A DNA stretch of 52,201 bases from Deltaproteobacteria bacterium (lineage in GTDB: Bacteria > Desulfobacterota > G020345765), in NCBI GenBank assembly GCA_020345765.1, contig CP070770.1:1401564-1453764 (forward strand), read 5' to 3'. The notes below the pieces were generated by a model that was given only the letters and a program-made list of their open reading frames with translations, had not been told where the DNA came from and made no database searches. Numbering within the stretch: position 1 is the first letter of the stretch; every line of letters begins with the position of its first letter. Shown here in pieces: positions 18,083 to 26,249 of the stretch. Position numbers and translations under genes: made by a program.

Positions 18083-19495
18083 ATGGATAAGGTTAAACAT
18101 ATCCATCTAATTGCCGTCTGCGGGACGGGGATGGGCTCTCTTGCCGGGATGCTTAAAGAAAGCGGTTATCAGGTAACCGGCTCCGATACCGACATTTACC
18201 CTCCAATGAGCGACCAGTTAGCGAGCCAAGGAATTGAAATCAGATCGGGTTATAAGCCGGAGAATCTACGCGACAATCCAGATCTGGTAATAGTGGGCAA
18301 CGCCGTCCCCCGGGATAATCCCGAGGTCGAGGCAATGTTGGAGAAGGGGATCAAATATCTCAGTTTTCCTCAGGCCCTCTCCCAATTCTTTCTGGCGGGA
18401 AAAACCCCGCTGGTAATTGTTGGGACTCACGGTAAGACCACCACCTCCTCATTAAGTGCCTGGATACTAAAAAGTGCCGGAAGGGACCCGGGCTTTCTGA
18501 TCGGCGGGGTAATTAATAACTTCCGGTCAAGCTATCGGCTGGGCAATGGTAATTGTTTTGTGGTTGAAGGTGACGAATACGACAGCGCTTTTTTCGACAA
18601 GGAGCCGAAGTTTCTCCATTACCGGCCGCAAATAGCAATCCTTACCAGCATTGAGTTCGACCACGCCGATATTTACCGGAACCTCGAGGAAATAAAGTCT
18701 TCCTTTAGAAAATTTGTGGACCTGCTACCCGAAAACGGGCTGCTGCTGGCCTGCATTGATGATCCCGGGGTCCGGGAGATAGCCGATACTGCAAGATGTC
18801 CGGTGCAGTGGTACGGACTCGACCCGGAGGCACTCTGGAGGGCAGAAGAAATCAGCTTTGCCGAAGATGGCACCGCCTTCAGCCTCCACCAGGGCAACGA
18901 GAATCTGAGTCGTATTCAATCACCTCTCAGCGGGAAACACAATCTTCATAACCTCCTGGGGGTAATCGGGGCGTGCCGCTCTCTGGGACTCAGCCTTTCC
19001 AAGATCCAGGAGGGATTGAAAGGTTTTGAAGGGGTAAAGCGACGCCAGGAGGTTAAGGGAACGGTAAATGGTATAACCGTAATTGACGACTTTGCCCATC
19101 ATCCTACGGCAGTAAAAAAGACGATTGATGCCATGAAGCATAAATATCCGGGCCGAAGGCTCTGGGCGGTATTCGAGCCGAGGACAGCGAGCAGCCGCCG
19201 GAAAGTCTTTCAGGACCAATACCCGGATGCCTTTCTGGAAGCCGACCGGATTATTATTGCCGATGTGTATAAAGCGGAAAAGATAGTGGAGGAGGAAAGA
19301 TTCTCTCCCGAGTTAATCGTAAGGGAACTGGTAAGCAAAGGGAAGGAAGCAACGCATCTTGGGAAAGCCGATGATATTGTTAGTTATCTCACAGATAATC
19401 TCCGGAAGGAAGATGTAGTGCTCATTATGTCCAACGGTGATTTTGGGGGCATTGTTGGGAAGATTTTGAAGATGCTACCGGCAGTTAACAGTTAA
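18083..19495 (+). CDS. mpl: UDP-N-acetylmuramate:L-alanyl-gamma-D-glutamyl-meso-diaminopimelate ligase
   Basis: Mpl is the Mur-ligase that reattaches the recycled murein tripeptide to UDP-MurNAc. The 470-aa protein has the N-terminal Rossmann domain (IHLIAVCGTGMGSLAGMLKESGYQVTGSD). The ATP-binding GTHGKTTTSSL lies at about residues 113-123. The central DEYDSAFFDKEPKFLHYRP and C-terminal DDFAHHPTAVKKTI segments are typical of Mpl rather than MurC. The C-terminus is complete. Its presence implies meso-diaminopimelate peptidoglycan and cell-wall recycling. hisA follows after 14 bp. Confidence 0.94.
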   Translation: MDKVKHIHLIAVCGTGMGSLAGMLKESGYQVTGSDTDIYPPMSDQLASQGIEIRSGYKPENLRDNPDLVIVGNAVPRDNPEVEAMLEKGIKYLSFPQALSQFFLAGKTPLVIVGTHGKTTTSSLSAWILKSAGRDPGFLIGGVINNFRSSYRLGNGNCFVVEGDEYDSAFFDKEPKFLHYRPQIAILTSIEFDHADIYRNLEEIKSSFRKFVDLLPENGLLLACIDDPGVREIADTARCPVQWYGLDPEALWRAEEISFAEDGTAFSLHQGNENLSRIQSPLSGKHNLHNLLGVIGACRSLGLSLSKIQEGLKGFEGVKRRQEVKGTVNGITVIDDFAHHPTAVKKTIDAMKHKYPGRRLWAVFEPRTASSRRKVFQDQYPDAFLEADRIIIADVYKAEKIVEEERFSPELIVRELVSKGKEATHLGKADDIVSYLTDNLRKEDVVLIMSNGDFGGIVGKILKMLPAVNS

Positions 19496-19509
19496 TTAAA
19501 AAGGATAAT

Positions 19510-20238
19510 ATGTTAATCATTCCGGCAATTGATCTCAAGGACGGTAAGTGCGTCCGCCTCTCCCAGGGGAAAATGGATCAAGTAACGCTTTATTCTGACA
19601 ATCCGGCTGAGATTGCCCGTAAATGGGAGGGGATGGGCGCAGAATTAATCCATCTGGTGGATCTCGACGGGGCTTCTGCCGGCAGGCCGATGAATACCGA
19701 AGCAATAAGGAAGATCATCGATTCGGTAAAGATCCCCCTCCAGTTAGGCGGGGGCATACGGGACCAGGAGACCGCTGAAGAGTATTTTTCTCTTGGAATT
19801 GACCGGATCATCCTGGGGACAGCTGCCTGCGAACGGCCGGAACTGATAGCGGAGATCTGCCGGAAGTATCCCGGGAAGATCCTGACCAGTATTGATGCCC
19901 GGGAGGGGAAAGTAGCCATTAAGGGCTGGGAAGAAACCACTGACCGCGAGGCAATTGAGCTTGCCAGAAGGTTTGAAGACCTGGGGGTAGCGGCTATTAT
20001 CTATACCGATATTAAACGGGATGGAATGTTGAGCGGACCCAACATCGAGGAAACCCGCAAGCTTGCCCAATCACTGAAAACACCGATTATCGCCGCCGGT
20101 GGAGTATCAAAACTTGAAGATATTCGTAATTTAATGGAAATCGAACAGTATGGGCTTGAGGGGATCATCACCGGCAAGGCCCTCTATTCCGGGAAACTTG
20201 ACCTCCGGGAAGCCATTGCTCTGACCCAGCAAAGATAA
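19510..20238 (+). CDS. hisA: ProFAR isomerase (phosphoribosylformimino-AICAR-P isomerase)
   Basis: HisA catalyses the fourth step of histidine synthesis, an Amadori rearrangement in a (beta/alpha)8 barrel. The 242-aa protein begins MLIIPAIDLKDGKCVRL, with the catalytic Asp8. LVDLDGASAG and the phosphate-binding LQLGGGIRD, YTDIKRDGMLSGPN (second catalytic Asp) and IAAGGVSKLEDI follow, so both half-barrels are intact. AAGGA precedes the ATG. It is detached from any other his gene and paired with mpl. It could be the bifunctional HisA/TrpF type (PriA) seen in some bacteria, but nothing in the sequence proves that. Confidence 0.94.
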   Translation: MLIIPAIDLKDGKCVRLSQGKMDQVTLYSDNPAEIARKWEGMGAELIHLVDLDGASAGRPMNTEAIRKIIDSVKIPLQLGGGIRDQETAEEYFSLGIDRIILGTAACERPELIAEICRKYPGKILTSIDAREGKVAIKGWEETTDREAIELARRFEDLGVAAIIYTDIKRDGMLSGPNIEETRKLAQSLKTPIIAAGGVSKLEDIRNLMEIEQYGLEGIITGKALYSGKLDLREAIALTQQR

Positions 20239-20272
20239 GTCAAGGAAAGGGTTCAAGGGGCCGAGGATTCAA

Positions 20273-20326
20273 GGATTCGAGGGTTTATTTTCACTTGACT
20301 CCTTTAATCCTTGAACCCTCGAATCC
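20273..20326. repeat. Dispersed short repeat with 13-bp inverted arms
   Basis: GGATTCGAGGGTT (20273-20285) is mirrored exactly by AACCCTCGAATCC (20314-20326) around a 28-nt loop. The surrounding 20250-20330 is made of variations on GGTTCAAGGATTCGA. The segment 20306-20327 recurs with one mismatch at 40640-40661, so it belongs to a dispersed family. Confidence 0.75.
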
Positions 20327-20346
20327 TGTTAGAAAAGGAGCAGAAA

Positions 20347-21111
20347 GTGGCTAAGAAACTAAAGTTTATTGACCTCAGTCTTCCGATTGAGAATGTTCCC
20401 AGCGAGCCCTTCCGTCCGGAAATAATCCATGAAGACCACCAGAGAGGAAAGGAGGTAATGAAAGGGATATTCGGGTGCGAAGACGAGGATCTTCCTAATA
20501 GCCTGGGCTGGGCTAACGATACCCTTACCCTGATTACCCACGCCGGAACCCACCTGGATGCCCCCTGGCATTTTGCCCCTACTTCCGAGGGCAAGAAGGC
20601 CAAAACCATTGACGAAGTGCCTTTGGATTGGTGCTACGGGAATGGGGTTGTTCTGGATATGCGGCATAAAGCCACCGGCAAGCTGATTACTGTGGGCGAT
20701 ATAGAATCTGGTTTGAAAAAGCTCGACTACAAGATCAAACCCCGGGATATCGTCCTGATCATGACCGGGGCCGACAAGCACTGGGGGAAACCGGAGTATT
20801 TCTCCGAGGGCTGTGGGATGGGGAGGGAAGGGACCCTCTGGCTGATTGAACAGGGGGTGAAGGTAATGGGAATAGATGCCTGGGGCTTTGACCGGCCTTT
20901 TAGTGCAATCATCGAAGATTTCAAAAGAACCCAGGATAAAAGCCTGATCTGGGCCGCCCACTTTGTTGGAATCGAGAGGGAATACTGCCACCTGGAGAAA
21001 TTGGCCAACCTGGATCAGCTTCCGCCATTCGGGTTTACACTGGTATGCTTTCCTGTCAAGATAACCGGAGCAAGTGCCGGCTGGGTGAGACCGGTGGCGA
21101 TCGTTAAATAA
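20347..21111 (+). CDS. Cyclase-family / kynurenine-formamidase-like metal hydrolase
   Basis: This protein belongs to the cyclase family (Pfam Cyclase), which includes bacterial kynurenine formamidase and isatin hydrolase. The diagnostic metal site is THAGTHLDAPWHF (HxGTHxDxPxHF, about residues 60-72). IDLSLP near the start and MGIDAWGFDRPF later are typical. From GTG 20347 the product is 254 aa. GTG is chosen because AAAAGGAG lies 6 bp before it. A longer frame from TTG 20311 would be made of the dispersed repeat. No tryptophan-degradation genes adjoin, so the substrate is unknown. Its 3' end overlaps the convergent gene by 8 bp. Confidence 0.87.
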   Translation: MAKKLKFIDLSLPIENVPSEPFRPEIIHEDHQRGKEVMKGIFGCEDEDLPNSLGWANDTLTLITHAGTHLDAPWHFAPTSEGKKAKTIDEVPLDWCYGNGVVLDMRHKATGKLITVGDIESGLKKLDYKIKPRDIVLIMTGADKHWGKPEYFSEGCGMGREGTLWLIEQGVKVMGIDAWGFDRPFSAIIEDFKRTQDKSLIWAAHFVGIEREYCHLEKLANLDQLPPFGFTLVCFPVKITGASAGWVRPVAIVK

Positions 21112-21475
21112 GCCGGAACCTTCTTTTTTTCTTTGGTTTCTTCCGGGAGGAATTGGGGAGATCCTTACTAAGCATCAGATTGATTGCTTCCGTCTGGAAG
21201 GTAGTAGCAATCTGATCATCGCCTCTTTGCTTGAGAATTTCCTGATAATTGGCAACCACCTTTTGCAGACGACCTTCCTTGTTGCAATAATGAACATATG
21301 CGCGGTGCCGATTCTCATTCTGGTAATCCTGTAAAACCGCCTCCCACATCCCCTCCGCTCGGTCTTTTGCTTCCTCCTCCTGCTTCACCACCTTCTGGTA
21401 CTTCTCGATAATTATCCCGCACTTAATACACTCGTGGGATTCCTCTTGTTCAAAACCGCATTTCGGACAGATCAT
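21104..21475 (-). CDS. Small zinc-ribbon protein of unknown function
   Basis: This 123-aa protein has an N-terminal zinc ribbon (MICPKCGFEQEESHECIKCG: CPxCG...CIKCG, residues 3-19). A charged helical middle and a very basic tail (SRKKPKKKRRFRLI) follow, which could contact nucleic acid. It starts 3 bp after the FmdB-type gene and is surely co-transcribed with it. I do not recognise the family beyond the ribbon. Confidence 0.75.
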   Translation of the reverse strand: MICPKCGFEQEESHECIKCGIIIEKYQKVVKQEEEAKDRAEGMWEAVLQDYQNENRHRAYVHYCNKEGRLQKVVANYQEILKQRGDDQIATTFQTEAINLMLSKDLPNSSRKKPKKKRRFRLI

Positions 21476-21478
21476 CCT

Positions 21479-21778
21479 CTACTCACTACTCTCCGAGTCC
21501 GAGGGAGGTTTATCCATGGCATAGGGGCACCCTCCCGGAGGCGGCCCTCCCATCCCCGGATACTGGGGAACGAAGTTCACATTACCCATCTGTTTCATTT
21601 CATTCAGCGTATCTACCATCGACTGGGACTTTGAAGTTGAAAAGGAAGAAAATACCTTACTGAGTTTTCTACTCCCACATCGGCTACACTTTCTGCCCCA
21701 GAGCTTTATCTCCCCCACCCTCTCCAGAAACGAAGAAATTTCCCCGCATTTACGGCACCGATATTCATAGATTGGCAT
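21479..21778 (-). CDS. FmdB-family zinc-ribbon protein
   Basis: This 99-aa protein starts MPIYEYRCRKCGEISSFLERV and continues with RKCSRCGSRKLSKVFS, the two CxxC knuckles of the FmdB/CxxC_CXXC_SSSS putative regulatory family. The Gly/Pro/Met-rich C-terminus (PGMGGPPPGGCPYAM) is also common in this family. FmdB was named for regulation of a formamidase in Methylophilus; interestingly a formamidase-like hydrolase lies just beyond, though convergently. Function is not established. Confidence 0.88.
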   Translation of the reverse strand: MPIYEYRCRKCGEISSFLERVGEIKLWGRKCSRCGSRKLSKVFSSFSTSKSQSMVDTLNEMKQMGNVNFVPQYPGMGGPPPGGCPYAMDKPPSDSESSE

Positions 21779-21943
21779 TTTCTCTCCCCCTTTATCCCGC
21801 CAAAGAGCAATTCACCTGGACTAAAAGCCCCGATGCGCCTTGTCAAGACAATTTTTTCATCTATCGGTTTAAAAGTCAATACTCACTAAATCCTAATGAC
21901 CAGATAACTATAATCATTTGCAATCCGCAACTCATAAAAGATC

Positions 21944-21972
21944 TTGTTATTAGCGAAACTATATGATAATAT
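21944..21972 (+). promoter_or_regulatory. Weak promoter candidate for the YhaM-type gene
   Basis: TTGTTA (21944-21949) is separated by 17 bp from TAATAT (21967-21972). The gene starts 56 bp downstream. The rest of the 250-bp divergent gap shows nothing else clear. Confidence 0.3.
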
Positions 21973-22028
21973 TGGTATTTGAGGCTTATAGGGACCTTTA
22001 AGGCCGTTAACCCGAGGAAGACTCTTCG

Positions 22029-22988
22029 ATGGAGAGGGTAAGAATAGACCAAATTAAAGAAAAGGATCTGATAGAAAGCGTTTTCCTGGTTAAGAGCAAG
22101 AATCTTGCAGTGGCAAAGAGCGGGAAACCCTACCTGAACCTGGTACTCATGGACCGCAGCGGAGAGATCGAGGCAAAAGTCTGGGATGAAGCGGAAGAGG
22201 CCTCACGACTATTTGACCAGAATGACTTTATCAAGCTCCGGGGAAAGGTAACGAGCTATCAGGGACAGCTCCAAATAGTTATCAGTCAGGTCAAAAGATA
22301 CGACGAAGAGAAAGTGGAGATAAAAGAGTTTCAACCTGCTACGGAAAGAGACACCGAGGTAATGTTTCAGGAGCTCATGGAGATGGTCGATCAGGTAAAG
22401 GATCAGCATTTAAAAAGACTTCTGAACCTGATATTTGAGGAAGAAAGGGTTGCCAAGCTCTTCAAGATCGCCCCGGCTGCCAAGAGCATGCACCATGTTT
22501 ACCTCGGGGGACTGCTGGAGCATACCCTCTCGGTAGCCCGACTGATCCTACTGGTTTCCCGGCATTACCAAAATATCAACCAGGACCTCCTTTTAGCCGG
22601 TGGCATCCTCCACGACATCGGGAAGGTCTATGAGCTTACCTATGATCGCGCCTTTGATTACTCCGATAGGGGGAAATTAATTGGCCACATCATTATCGGA
22701 GCAGAGCTGATCGAGGAAAAGATCCGGAATATCCCTGATTTTCCCACTGAGCTCGCTATGCTCCTTAAACACATGATCCTCAGTCACCACGGCGAATACG
22801 AATACGGTTCTCCCAAAAGGCCTAAGACGGTAGAGGCAATAATCCTCCACTACCTGGAGGATATGGATTCAAAGGTGAGCAGCGTTCAGTCTCTGATTAA
22901 AAAAGAGGGAGAAACCAAGTCCAAGTGGACCAGTTATCATCGTCTCTACGATCGTTACATCTATAAGGGAGAAACAAACAACGATTGA
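22029..22988 (+). CDS. 3'-5' exoribonuclease YhaM-type (OB-fold plus HD domain)
   Basis: This 319-aa protein has an N-terminal OB-fold nucleic-acid-binding domain (about 15-100, SGKPYLNLVLMDRSGEIEAKVWD). An HD phosphohydrolase domain follows (about 150-290) with HHVYLGGLLEHTLSVA, the ILHDIGK metal motif and the late HHGEYEYGSPKRPKTVEA. This is the architecture of YhaM/CBF1 nucleases. Length matches the family (about 310-320 aa). It heads the cluster with the DUF4388, def, fmt, rsmB and rpe genes. Confidence 0.9.
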   Translation: MERVRIDQIKEKDLIESVFLVKSKNLAVAKSGKPYLNLVLMDRSGEIEAKVWDEAEEASRLFDQNDFIKLRGKVTSYQGQLQIVISQVKRYDEEKVEIKEFQPATERDTEVMFQELMEMVDQVKDQHLKRLLNLIFEEERVAKLFKIAPAAKSMHHVYLGGLLEHTLSVARLILLVSRHYQNINQDLLLAGGILHDIGKVYELTYDRAFDYSDRGKLIGHIIIGAELIEEKIRNIPDFPTELAMLLKHMILSHHGEYEYGSPKRPKTVEAIILHYLEDMDSKVSSVQSLIKKEGETKSKWTSYHRLYDRYIYKGETNND

Positions 22989-23069
22989 ACTTAATCTACT
23001 GTCAGCCTAAGAGGTTTAAAAAAGGGCTTTGGTTATTATTTAATTAGGAAACTTACCAAATTAATAACT

Positions 23070-24740
23070 ATGGAAGCTGGAAACCTCAAAGATAACAGCC
23101 TTCCCCAAATCCTTCTCGATCTCTATACCTCGGGCGAAACCGGGGTTCTGCGGCTGAAGCAGGGGAAGGTGCTCAAATCCATACATTTTATGATGGGAAT
23201 GCCCATCTTTGCCTCTTCCACCGAAAAAGATGACCGGATGGGGGAAATGCTTTGCCGTAAAAATATCATTACCGATTACCAATTAAGGGAATGTCTTGCG
23301 GAGTCCGAGATTGCTAATAAAAAACTGGGAACGGTTCTTGTAGAAAAGGGTCTTTTGAAACCCGAGGCCCTGGTGGTGGCAGTTGTCGATCAGGTAGAAG
23401 AGATCATATATAGCCTGTTTGGATGGGAGGAGGGAGAATACAGCTTTGTCCAGGGAGAGCAAATGGGCGATGATGTGATTCCCCTGGATATGAGTGCCGC
23501 TAACCTGATAATGGGGGGAATCAGAAAAAAATATTCATTAGAGAAGTTGAAGAGGGCCTTGGGATCTCCTCAGAGGGTTCTGGCCACTACCCTTGATTCC
23601 AAATACCGGTTCAACGAGCTTCAATTAACTCCTGAAGAGTCAAAGGTCATTAACCTGGTAGATGGCACCCGAAGTATCGGTGAAATCCTGGAGGAAAGTG
23701 GAGTAAGCGAACTGGAAGCCCACCAGGCACTCGCCGGACTGTTACTCCTTAAAACCCTGGAGGTAAAAGACGAAGAGCTTGTAGAACCGCTCCTCCTCGA
23801 AGAGGACAAAACCTCCGAGGAGCCACTACTCCTCGAAGAGGATAAAACCCACGAGGAACCATTACTCCTCGAAGAGGACGAAACCCACGAGGAACCATTG
23901 CTCCTCGAAGAGGACAAAACCCACGAGGAACCATTACTTCTCGAAGAGGATGAAACCCACGAAGAACCATTACTCCTCGAAGAGGATAAAACCCACGAAG
24001 AACCACTGATACTCGAAGAGGAAAGGGCTCCCGAAACCGGTGGCACCTCCATCCGGAAACAGGAGGTCAGTGAGAGATACCAGAAACTCTCGAAGATGAA
24101 CCTCTATGAGAAACTTGGCCTGAGTAAAACTGCCGCGAAAGAGGAGATCGTTGAGGCCTATACCCGCCTGTCCAAGGAATTCCATCCAGAAAAATTCACC
24201 GATCCCCACCTTGATGATGTTCGGGAGCAGGCAATGGATATTTTTAACCAGATAACCGAGGCTTATACCGTCCTGGTAAAAAGCGAGTCCCGGGCCCAAT
24301 ATGACCAGCGTTTATCAAAAGAAGTGCTTAGTTCCTTACTGGAAGAGGATTTAGATCCCCAAACTGCTAAAAAACACTGCGAAAGGGGGAAGGTCCTCTT
24401 CCAAGAGGGCAGATACCGGGAAGCACTCGATGCCTTTAAGCTGGCAATCCAACTCGACCCCAACGTTTCGGAGTATCATACCGGCCTGGGTTTACTATAT
24501 ACAGTAGAGATCGACGGTCAACGACCCCGGGTCGAGGATGCCGAAAGAAGTTTTAAAAAGGCCATTTATCTGGATCAAAATGAGTCCCGCAATTATTTCT
24601 ATTTGGGTGTTCTCTATAAAAACAAGCGGGCGATGGAACTGGCCAAGGAATACTTTGAGAAGGCTCTCGAGGTTAATCCCCGCCATAGTGGAGCCCGGCA
24701 GGAGCTTATGAAAATCAGAGGTGTCCGGCAGGGCAGCTGA
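23070..24740 (+). CDS. DUF4388 - acidic tandem repeat - J-like - TPR protein
   Basis: This 556-aa cytoplasmic protein has a DUF4388 domain (about 1-160, SGETGVLRLKQGKVLKSIHFMMG) of the PATAN type found in signalling proteins. A winged-helix-like segment (about 185-235) and seven 12-residue acidic repeats, EPLLLEEDKTHE and variants (239-322), come next. A J-like domain (about 345-415) and TPR helices (about 432-545) complete it. The J domain has HPE where true J domains have HPD, so DnaK stimulation is doubtful. DUF4388 proteins in motile deltaproteobacteria often act in gliding or chemotaxis-like pathways, but no partner is in the window. It is followed by def after 14 bp. Confidence 0.85.
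   Translation: MEAGNLKDNSLPQILLDLYTSGETGVLRLKQGKVLKSIHFMMGMPIFASSTEKDDRMGEMLCRKNIITDYQLRECLAESEIANKKLGTVLVEKGLLKPEALVVAVVDQVEEIIYSLFGWEEGEYSFVQGEQMGDDVIPLDMSAANLIMGGIRKKYSLEKLKRALGSPQRVLATTLDSKYRFNELQLTPEESKVINLVDGTRSIGEILEESGVSELEAHQALAGLLLLKTLEVKDEELVEPLLLEEDKTSEEPLLLEEDKTHEEPLLLEEDETHEEPLLLEEDKTHEEPLLLEEDETHEEPLLLEEDKTHEEPLILEEERAPETGGTSIRKQEVSERYQKLSKMNLYEKLGLSKTAAKEEIVEAYTRLSKEFHPEKFTDPHLDDVREQAMDIFNQITEAYTVLVKSESRAQYDQRLSKEVLSSLLEEDLDPQTAKKHCERGKVLFQEGRYREALDAFKLAIQLDPNVSEYHTGLGLLYTVEIDGQRPRVEDAERSFKKAIYLDQNESRNYFYLGVLYKNKRAMELAKEYFEKALEVNPRHSGARQELMKIRGVRQGS
23784..24035 (+). repeat. In-frame 36-bp tandem repeat, seven copies
   Basis: Seven head-to-tail 36-bp units, each encoding EPLLLEED(K/E)THE. 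Units 2-6 are nearly identical in DNA and alternate K and E at the ninth residue. The first (KTSE) and last (LILEEERAPE) are diverged. The pattern implies recent slippage or recombination and probable copy-number variation. Confidence 0.93.
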
Positions 24741-24754
24741 AGCACTTTTTAAAT

Positions 24755-25270
24755 ATGGCAGTATTAGAAGTCTTGAAATATCCAAGTCCGGTCTTGAATA
24801 ACAAGGCATTGCCGGTTAAAGAGGTTGATAGTAAATTAAAGGGTTTAATCAATGATATGGCGGAAACAATGTATGCCCTCTCCGCCGTCGGCCTGGCAGC
24901 TCCCCAGGTTGGAAAACTACTTCAGGTAGCGGTTATAGATGTCACCCCAAAAGAAGAAGGTAAAAATCTGATAGTACTAATCAATCCAAGAATAGTGGCG
25001 AAAGAGGGGGAAATCTTCCTTGAGGAGGGTTGCCTGAGCATCCCTGGTTATCGGGAAAAGGTCAAAAGGTGGGCTCGGGTTAAGGTAGAAGCTATGGATG
25101 AACATGGGGAAAAACGAGAGATAGAGGGTGAAGGGCTTCTTTCCATTGCTCTCCAGCACGAGACCGATCATCTGGATGGTATGCTTATTATTGACCGGAT
25201 AAGCAGCCTTAAGAGGAACATCTTCAAGAAGAACATGAAGAAACAGCTCCTTGCTAAAGAACAAGGTTAA
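24755..25270 (+). CDS. def: Peptide deformylase
   Basis: Deformylase removes the formyl group from nascent proteins. All three motifs are present in the 171-aa protein: GLAAPQVG (about 46-53), EEGCLSIPGY (Cys metal ligand, about 91-100) and QHETDHLDG (two His ligands and catalytic Glu, about 132-140). The C-terminus ends in a Lys-rich tail typical of ribosome contact. It is followed after 28 bp by fmt, the enzyme that adds the formyl group to initiator tRNA; def-fmt pairing is very common. Confidence 0.97.
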   Translation: MAVLEVLKYPSPVLNNKALPVKEVDSKLKGLINDMAETMYALSAVGLAAPQVGKLLQVAVIDVTPKEEGKNLIVLINPRIVAKEGEIFLEEGCLSIPGYREKVKRWARVKVEAMDEHGEKREIEGEGLLSIALQHETDHLDGMLIIDRISSLKRNIFKKNMKKQLLAKEQG

Positions 25271-25298
25271 TTTAAACTTTGCCTGGCTGGAGGAGTAG

Positions 25299-26249
25299 TT
25301 GGCTAACCGCTTACGGATAATCTTCATGGGGACCCCCGATTTTGCGGTAAATTCTCTCCGGGCTCTCTTTGAGGGCGAGGATGAGGTCGTAGCGGTAGTC
25401 ACTCAACCTGATCGGGAAAAGGGCCGAGGAAGAAGAATGGTTCCCTCCCCGATCAAGGTGATAGCTCAGGAAAAACGGATCACGGTACTCCAGCCCGAGA
25501 AGATTGGAGACGACCACTTTCTCTCCAGAATAAAAGACTATGAACCTGATCTAATCGTGGTCGTTGCCTACGGTCAGATCCTCACAAAATTCATCCTGAA
25601 TATCCCCCGATACGGATGCTTTAATGTCCATGCTTCTCTCCTTCCTAAATATCGCGGCGCTTCCCCTATCCAGTGGGCAATAATTAAAGGTGAGGAAAAA
25701 ACCGGGGTGACTATCATGCAGATGGACGAAGGAATGGATACCGGGAAGATTCTCCTCCAGAAAGAGATTCCGATAGCAGCCGAAGACAATCTAAAGACCC
25801 TTAGCGATCGCCTGTCCCGGTTAGGAGCCAGTACCTTGCTTGAGACCCTGAATCTTCTTAAGCAAGACAAGCTGAAGGCAATGGCCCAGGATTCTTCCCG
25901 GGCATCTTATGCCCCCCTGTTAAGCAAGAAAGACGGTGAGATTGAATGGGAGAAAGGGGCGGAGGAGATAAACAATTTTATCCGGGGAATGAATCCCTGG
26001 CCCGGCGCCTTTACTTATCTTGAAGGAAAGTTCCTTAAGATATTAGGCGCTCAGGTAATTGAAAGGAAGGTGGCAGACCGGCCGGGTTTCATAACCGGGA
26101 CTGGCCCCCAGGGGCTTGAGGTTGCCACGGGGGACGGTTCCCTGCTGATTACTGAGCTTCAGCCAGAGAGTAAAAAGAAGATGATGACAGCGGATTTTCT
26201 CCGGGGGTATCGGGTGGAAGAAGGGCAAAGATTGGGCAGACAAAGCTAA
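25299..26249 (+). CDS. fmt: Methionyl-tRNA formyltransferase
   Basis: Fmt formylates Met-tRNA(fMet) with 10-formyl-THF. The 316-aa protein shows RIIFMGTPDFAV at the start. The catalytic region NVHASLLPKYRGASPIQWAI and MDEGMDTGKILL follow, then the C-terminal OB-fold (GAQVIERK...). The start codon is TTG 25299, chosen because GGAGGAG lies 4-10 bp upstream and the first conserved residues follow directly. The stop shares one base with the rsmB start (TAATG). Confidence 0.97.
   Translation: MANRLRIIFMGTPDFAVNSLRALFEGEDEVVAVVTQPDREKGRGRRMVPSPIKVIAQEKRITVLQPEKIGDDHFLSRIKDYEPDLIVVVAYGQILTKFILNIPRYGCFNVHASLLPKYRGASPIQWAIIKGEEKTGVTIMQMDEGMDTGKILLQKEIPIAAEDNLKTLSDRLSRLGASTLLETLNLLKQDKLKAMAQDSSRASYAPLLSKKDGEIEWEKGAEEINNFIRGMNPWPGAFTYLEGKFLKILGAQVIERKVADRPGFITGTGPQGLEVATGDGSLLITELQPESKKKMMTADFLRGYRVEEGQRLGRQS

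Noticed and set aside
20359..20991. 210-codon minus-strand frame
   Set aside because: It is antisense to the cyclase-family gene, which carries the HxGTHxDxPxHF motif.
23621..24006. Repetitive minus-strand frames rich in Ser or Arg (about 23.6-24.0 kb)
   Set aside because: They are antisense translations of the 36-bp tandem repeat.
23784..24035. 36-bp periodic repeat as a CRISPR array
   Set aside because: Units are directly adjacent without spacers and keep an open reading frame within a larger gene.
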